NCBI RefSeq assembly: GCF_004307995.1
Contig: NZ_SIRE01000007.1
Span: 1 to 64,000 of the forward strand
Length of the DNA stretch: 64,000 nt
Source of the DNA: Paenibacillus thalictri
GTDB lineage: Bacteria > Bacillota > Bacilli > Paenibacillales > NBRC-103111
Reading direction: 5' to 3'
The notes beneath the pieces were generated by a model that did no database searches, was not told the origin of the DNA, and saw only the letters and a list, made by a program, of their open reading frames with translations. Below are positions 60,105 to 64,000 of the stretch, one piece after another; position 1 is the first letter of the stretch, and the number at the start of each line of letters is the position of its first letter. A program made the translations under genes and the position numbers.

Positions 60105-60965
60105 CTAACGGACGGCCCATTCCTTGCCTTCGTTCCAGTCTTTGGCTTTCCAGCGCAGCACTCCCGGCGTGGCCAGATGCATAATCTCCTTCAAAAAATC
60201 CAGCCGTTCGATGTCGTCCATCGGCTGGAACTCCCGGGCTACCCGCAAATTTTGCTCCAGCTGCTCCATGGAGGAGATGCCAACGATCGCCGTGGAAATC
60301 GGCAAGGAGAACGTGTAACGCAGCGCATTTTCATACCACGGGGCAAGCAGTCCCAATCCGAGCAGCTTCATGCCGATTACGGCGACGCCTTTTTCGTTGG
60401 CCTGCGGCAAAAACTCATGAGCGAAGCTGTATATAAAATGATCTGCGGCGGACACGGCGACTAAGGCGCTGTCAAACGGAAAGCGGTTGATCGCTTCAAG
60501 CTGGACAAGCGGATTTCTATGGCCGCTGATGCTGATATGTTTGATGACGCCTTGCTCTTTGGCTTCAATCATCGCTTTGATGGCCCCGTCTTCGGCAAAA
60601 ATCCGGTCCAGCTCCTCCATCGTGCCGACCGCGTGCAGCCGCCATTCCTCCACATGATCGGTCTGCAGCCGCTTCAAGCTTTCCTCCAGCCTTCTCCACG
60701 AACCGTCTCTTGTTCTTTCGCCCGTCTTCGTAGCGATCCACACTTGGTCGCGGCGGTTTCCGAACGATTTGCCGAGTCTTTCTTCCGATTGTCCTTTGGA
60801 ATAAGTTGGCGCAGTGTCAAAATAAGTGATCCCTTCGTCAATTGCCCGGTTGACGATTTGAATTGCTTCTTCTTCGGTGCAGTAGTGCTCGTCGACGATC
60901 CGCTGCGCGCCGAAACTTAAGATGGGAAACTGCCGGCCGGTCCGGCCGAAATTGCGTTTTTCCAT
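60105..60965 (-). CDS. Aldo/keto reductase family oxidoreductase
   Basis: 286 residues. FDTAPTYSKGQSEERLGKSF holds the catalytic Asp and Tyr, VWIATKTGERTRDG the Lys, and HVEEWRLHAVGTMEELDRIF the His position. SKGQSEERLG is the usual AKR signature. The C-terminus is 30-40 residues shorter than in the classical enzymes. It reduces aldehydes or ketones with NADPH; the substrate is not evident. The ATG at 60963-60965 follows a GGAGGTCATTTC. It stands alone and faces the tandem-repeat tract at 61007. Confidence 0.92.
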   Translation of the reverse strand: MEKRNFGRTGRQFPILSFGAQRIVDEHYCTEEEAIQIVNRAIDEGITYFDTAPTYSKGQSEERLGKSFGNRRDQVWIATKTGERTRDGSWRRLEESLKRLQTDHVEEWRLHAVGTMEELDRIFAEDGAIKAMIEAKEQGVIKHISISGHRNPLVQLEAINRFPFDSALVAVSAADHFIYSFAHEFLPQANEKGVAVIGMKLLGLGLLAPWYENALRYTFSLPISTAIVGISSMEQLEQNLRVAREFQPMDDIERLDFLKEIMHLATPGVLRWKAKDWNEGKEWAVR

Positions 60966-61006
60966 GAAATGACCTCCATTATTAGAAAATTGTTGGCTGT
61001 GTTGCA

Positions 61007-61307
61007 GCTTCCTTTAAGACATGAATTTACTTTGCCCAGATGCTTTTATTTAGACTAAGAAAGTTTAACTGTATTATACGTTGAAGCGCAAATTAAACTT
61101 TCTGCTCGCAAGAAAAGCTTCCTCTAAACCACGAATGCACTTCACTGAAAGTACTTCGATATGGATGCTTTTATTTAGAGTAAGAAAGTTTAACTGAATT
61201 TAAACGTTGAAGTGCAAATTAAACTTTCTGCTCGCAAGAAAAGCTTCCTTTAAGACACGAATGCACTTCACTGAAAGCACTTCGATACAGCTGCTTTTAT
61301 TATAAGC
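61007..61307. repeat. Tandem repeat tract, ~126-bp unit, about 2.5 copies
   Basis: GCTTCCT(T/C)TAA starts at 61007, 61117 and 61243. The unit contains GAATGCACTTCACTGAAAG, then GCTTTTATTTAGAGTAAG, then AAGTTTAACTGAATTTAAAC and AAATTAAACTTTCTGCTCGC. The first copy lacks about 16 bp and the third is cut after the GCTTTTAT. Within each unit AGAAAGTTTAA and TTAAACTTTCT can form a stem. No open reading frame of note. Confidence 0.85.
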
Positions 61308-61364
61308 AACGATCTTGTTTGCGAAAATGACTGAATTTTTCGATACTTAGTATCCTTGACTTAA

Positions 61365-61386
61365 GTACCTGTGGATCGTTAGGTAC
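61365..61386 (+). promoter_or_regulatory. Inverted repeat upstream of the Gfo/Idh/MocA gene
   Basis: GTACCT (61365-61370) and AGGTAC (61381-61386) are perfect 6-bp arms, just after TTGACT (61356-61361), which could be a -35. No good -10 follows at the right distance. The rest of 61308-61523 shows nothing clear. Confidence 0.3.
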
Positions 61387-61523
61387 GCCCGGATCAATCC
61401 GGCTTATTTGTTTTGCAAAAAACGATTTCCGAAATTAAGAATCCGCTTCCCAATCTAGCAAGACGCAAGAAGGTAGAACGCTTACAATAACGGTGTAGAC
61501 GCACACATAGGAGGAGAATAAAG

Positions 61524-62672
61524 ATGGCGACGATTCAAATCGGCATTATTATGAACGGGGTTACGGGCAGAATGGGCACCAACCAGCATTTGATCCGCTC
61601 CATTATGGCGATCCGCCAGCAAGGCGGGGTTGCATTGTCCAATGGGGACAGAGTTATGCCCGATCCGATACTGGTGGGCAGACAAGAACAGAAGGTACGC
61701 GCGTTGGCGGCATCGCAAGGTTTGGAACGCTGGAGCACCAATCTTGATGAATGCTTGCAGGATCCGTATAACCAAATTTATTTTGACTCGCAAACAACGA
61801 CACACCGGGCGCAGAGTATCAAAAAAGCTATTGCCGCCGGAAAACATATATATTGCGAAAAACCGATCGCGGAAACGTTGGAGGAAGCGCTTGAGCTGGC
61901 CAATCTGGCGAAGGAAGCGGGCGTCAAAAACGGCGTTGTACAAGACAAGCTGTTTCTGCCGGGTCTGATCAAACTGAAACGGCTCGTCGATTCCGGGTAT
62001 TTCGGACGCATTTTGTCGGTGCGCTTGGAGTTCGGCTATTGGGTGTTTGAAGGAACATGGCAGCCGGCACAGCGGCCTTCTTGGAACTACCGTAAGGAAG
62101 AAGGCGGCGGCATTATCGTCGACATGTTTGCGCATTGGCGTTATGTGCTGGACAATTTGTTCGGCGAAGTCCGTTCCGTTTCGTGTATCGGCGCGACGCA
62201 CATCCCTCAGCGGGTGGATGAGCAGGGCGAACTCTACGAATGCACCGCGGAAGACGCGGCATACGCTACGTTCCTGCTGGAAGGCGGCATCGTTGCACAG
62301 GTGAATTCGTCATGGGCTGTCCGTGTCGACCGCAAAGAGCTGGTTAACATCCAAGTGGACGGTACGGAAGGCAGCGCCGTCGCAGGCTTGCGGGAATGCC
62401 GGACGCAGCATCGGGTCAACACGCCGAAGCCGGTATGGAATCCCGACATCCCGAATCCACTCTCGTTCCGCGACCAATGGGAGGAAGTGCCGGACAATCA
62501 GTTGTTCGACAACGGCTTTAAAATTCAATGGGAGCAATTTTTACAGCATGTCGCCGAAGATGCGCCGTTTAAATGGGGACTGCTGGAAGGCGCCAAAGGC
62601 ACACAGCTTTCGGAGCTGGGACTGCAATCGTGGAAGGAACGCAGGTGGATCGACGTGCCGGAGCTCAGCTAG
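61524..62672 (+). CDS. Gfo/Idh/MocA family oxidoreductase
   Basis: 382 residues. The Rossmann start IGIIMNGVTGRMGTNQHLIR binds NAD(P). E112-K113-P114 (YCEKPIAETLEEAL) is the family's catalytic/cofactor motif. The C-terminal half has the usual open sheet with a WNYRKEEGGGIIVDMFAHWR segment carrying the conserved His. Members oxidise or reduce sugars, inositols and sugar acids. It may begin an operon with the DUF993 gene 258 bp downstream, but a hairpin lies between them. AGGAGGAG precedes the ATG. Confidence 0.93.
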   Translation: MATIQIGIIMNGVTGRMGTNQHLIRSIMAIRQQGGVALSNGDRVMPDPILVGRQEQKVRALAASQGLERWSTNLDECLQDPYNQIYFDSQTTTHRAQSIKKAIAAGKHIYCEKPIAETLEEALELANLAKEAGVKNGVVQDKLFLPGLIKLKRLVDSGYFGRILSVRLEFGYWVFEGTWQPAQRPSWNYRKEEGGGIIVDMFAHWRYVLDNLFGEVRSVSCIGATHIPQRVDEQGELYECTAEDAAYATFLLEGGIVAQVNSSWAVRVDRKELVNIQVDGTEGSAVAGLRECRTQHRVNTPKPVWNPDIPNPLSFRDQWEEVPDNQLFDNGFKIQWEQFLQHVAEDAPFKWGLLEGAKGTQLSELGLQSWKERRWIDVPELS

Positions 62673-62756
62673 CGGTTGACCGGTGAAGATGCAAAAACGG
62701 TGAGTTTTTATTCCGATATGTCTGCGGCGGGCTGGGATTGCCATTCCACCGCTCGT

Positions 62757-62806
62757 GAAAACCGTGTTTTCCCCTTAATTTATTTTATCGTAAAAACACG
62801 GTTTTC
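62757..62806 (+). terminator. Stem-loop after the Gfo/Idh/MocA gene
   Basis: GAAAACCGTGTTTT (62757-62770) and AAAACACGGTTTTC (62793-62806) are perfect arms with a 22-nt loop. The arms themselves supply the A and T tracts, so it could act in either direction, but the 3' T-run is short. Confidence 0.6.
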
Positions 62807-62930
62807 AAGGCGGACGTAAACTTTCCATGACAATTCCCTTCCCTCTGCAGACCCGGAATAAAAATTCACGAACGCCAAATCTTCAACCATCCCCCCTAGC
62901 TGAGGGGTTAGTAAAAATAGGAGGGCTAAG

Positions 62931-64000
62931 ATGAGCATTTCAATTAAGCTGCCAAAGGCGGATAGATCGATATATGCATATGAATTAAACGATGCGCTGT
63001 CGCTTCCTCGGCCAAACGGGAAGTTCCAAAGCCGTATCGTATACGCGGCCGCGCATGTCGTTGTTGATCCGTGGGCGAACCGCGATCCGCTTGCCGACGC
63101 GCAGATTGATATGGAAGCGACGATGGCTTACCGCCATCATTTGTGGTCGCTTGGTTTTGCCGTTGCCGAAGCGATGGATACGGCCCAGCGTGGCATGGGG
63201 CTTGACTGGGCGAGAGCGCAGGAGCTGATCAAACGCTCCATTCAGGAAGCCCGGTCCGTCGGCGGCACTGTCGCAAGCGGTGCCGGAACCGACCATTTGC
63301 TGGTTCAGCCGGGGCTTACGCTGGAGCAGGTGGAAGCGGCTTATGAGGAGCAGTGCGCTTTTGTGGAAGGGCTTGGCGGCCAAGTGATTCTGATGGCGAG
63401 CCGGGCGCTTGCGGCTGTCGCCAAAGGTCCGGAAGATTATGAGCGGGTGTACGGGAAAATTTTATCCCAAGTATCGAAACCGGTCATTTTGCATTGGCTT
63501 GGCGATATGTTTGATCCGGCACTGGCCGGATATTGGGGTCACCGCGATACTTCCGCGGCGATGGACGTGTGTCTGCGCATCATTAACAGCCATGCCGACA
63601 AAATCGACGGCATCAAAATTTCGCTGCTTGATGCAAGTAAAGAAATCGATATGCGCCGCCGTTTGCCTGCCAATGTAAAAATGTACACCGGCGACGACTT
63701 TAATTATCCCGAGTTGATTAAAGGCGATGAAGCGGGCTACAGTCATGCGCTGCTTGGCATTTTCGACGCGATCGCTCCGGTTGCCGCGGCTGCGCTGCAT
63801 GCATTGGATGCGGGGGAAACCGCACGGTACCACGAGCTGATGGATAAAACGCTGCCGTTGTCCCGCCACATTTTCCAGCGGCCGACTTTTGCTTATAAAA
63901 CCGGTATCGTTTTTATGGCTTATTTGAATGGCCATCAATCGCATTTCCGGATGCTGGGCGGAGCCGAAGGGGCGAGAAGCGCTATCCATCTGGCCGATTT
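62931..64000 (+). CDS. DUF993 family protein (aldolase-like), 3' end outside window
   Basis: The frame from ATG 62931 (TAGGAGGGCTAAG upstream) is open for 356 codons to the window end. IVYAAAHVVVDPWANRDPLA near the start, and later KIDGIKISLLDASKEIDMRR with a possible Schiff-base Lys, match DUF993 (PF06187), often annotated as dihydrodipicolinate-synthase-like. Family members are ~385 residues, so nearly the whole protein is present. It commonly sits beside Gfo/Idh/MocA and sugar-isomerase genes, as here. A 2-keto acid aldolase role is inferred. Confidence 0.85.
   Translation, partial: MSISIKLPKADRSIYAYELNDALSLPRPNGKFQSRIVYAAAHVVVDPWANRDPLADAQIDMEATMAYRHHLWSLGFAVAEAMDTAQRGMGLDWARAQELIKRSIQEARSVGGTVASGAGTDHLLVQPGLTLEQVEAAYEEQCAFVEGLGGQVILMASRALAAVAKGPEDYERVYGKILSQVSKPVILHWLGDMFDPALAGYWGHRDTSAAMDVCLRIINSHADKIDGIKISLLDASKEIDMRRRLPANVKMYTGDDFNYPELIKGDEAGYSHALLGIFDAIAPVAAAALHALDAGETARYHELMDKTLPLSRHIFQRPTFAYKTGIVFMAYLNGHQSHFRMLGGAEGARSAIHLAD

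Noticed and set aside
61007..61307. CRISPR array
   Set aside because: Repeat units are about 126 bp, adjacent without unique spacers, and no cas genes are nearby.

Overview
The window looks like chromosomal DNA of a soil Paenibacillus or a close relative. The basis is a moderately GC-rich Firmicute codon style with strong GGAGG-type ribosome sites. It carries several Lpl/Ytc-type and MalEFG-type sugar ABC importers without their own ATPase, YesM/YesN-type two-component regulators, a large S-layer-homology protein, CcpA-like cre boxes, and an eight-gene cluster in the same order as the protocatechuate 2,3-cleavage (pra) genes known from Paenibacillus sp. JJ-1b. No tRNA, rRNA, CRISPR array, prophage or transposase gene was seen. 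All family calls are from reading the sequence; no database search was run.

Layout. 1-461: 3' end of a ceramidase-like gene, followed by about 770 bp of repeat-rich non-coding DNA. 1236-3122: a MarR regulator and an MFS transporter on the minus strand. 3387-20120: a long plus-strand operon with a lipoprotein solute-binding protein, a membrane AraC regulator, an enolase-superfamily enzyme, an iron alcohol dehydrogenase, a 942-residue glycosidase-like protein, two permeases, an amidohydrolase, a Rieske protein, a GHL6-type hydrolase-like protein and a second binding protein, closed by a terminator. 20457-24356: a 1299-residue secreted repeat protein with three SLH domains. 24654-33718: a second sugar import locus (two permeases, a DapA/NanA-type lyase, an FAD oxidoreductase, a histidine kinase with its AraC-type response regulator, and a binding protein) with two promoters of matching architecture. 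33721-33993: the relic of an F5/8C domain gene.

34389-40354: two histidine phosphatases, a MalEFG-like transporter and a LacI regulator, headed by a perfect 22-bp-arm inverted repeat at the predicted transcription start. 40417-42519: a secreted FN3/cohesin/dockerin-like protein and a DUF2935 protein. 43030-51359: an IclR regulator divergent from the pra-like operon. This operon encodes a near-complete route from protocatechuate to pyruvate and acetyl-CoA, by ring cleavage, decarboxylation, oxidation, tautomerisation, a second decarboxylation, hydration, aldol cleavage and acylating oxidation. Then come moaA, a chemoreceptor, a LarA-like protein, a UvrA paralogue with a palindromic operator, a small membrane protein, an aldo-keto reductase, and a Gfo/Idh/MocA oxidoreductase followed by a DUF993 protein cut by the window end.

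The main genes describe a plant-debris scavenger: oligosaccharide import feeding cytoplasmic sugar-acid and glycoside enzymes, plus aromatic acid breakdown, much of it under probable catabolite repression. The non-coding DNA is unusually rich in repeat families: a TAACGGACA family, a 171-bp element with terminal inverted repeats and an 8-bp target duplication, a GC-rich hairpin repeat placed after stop codons, and two tandem repeat tracts. The least explained systems are the 3387-20120 operon and these repeats.
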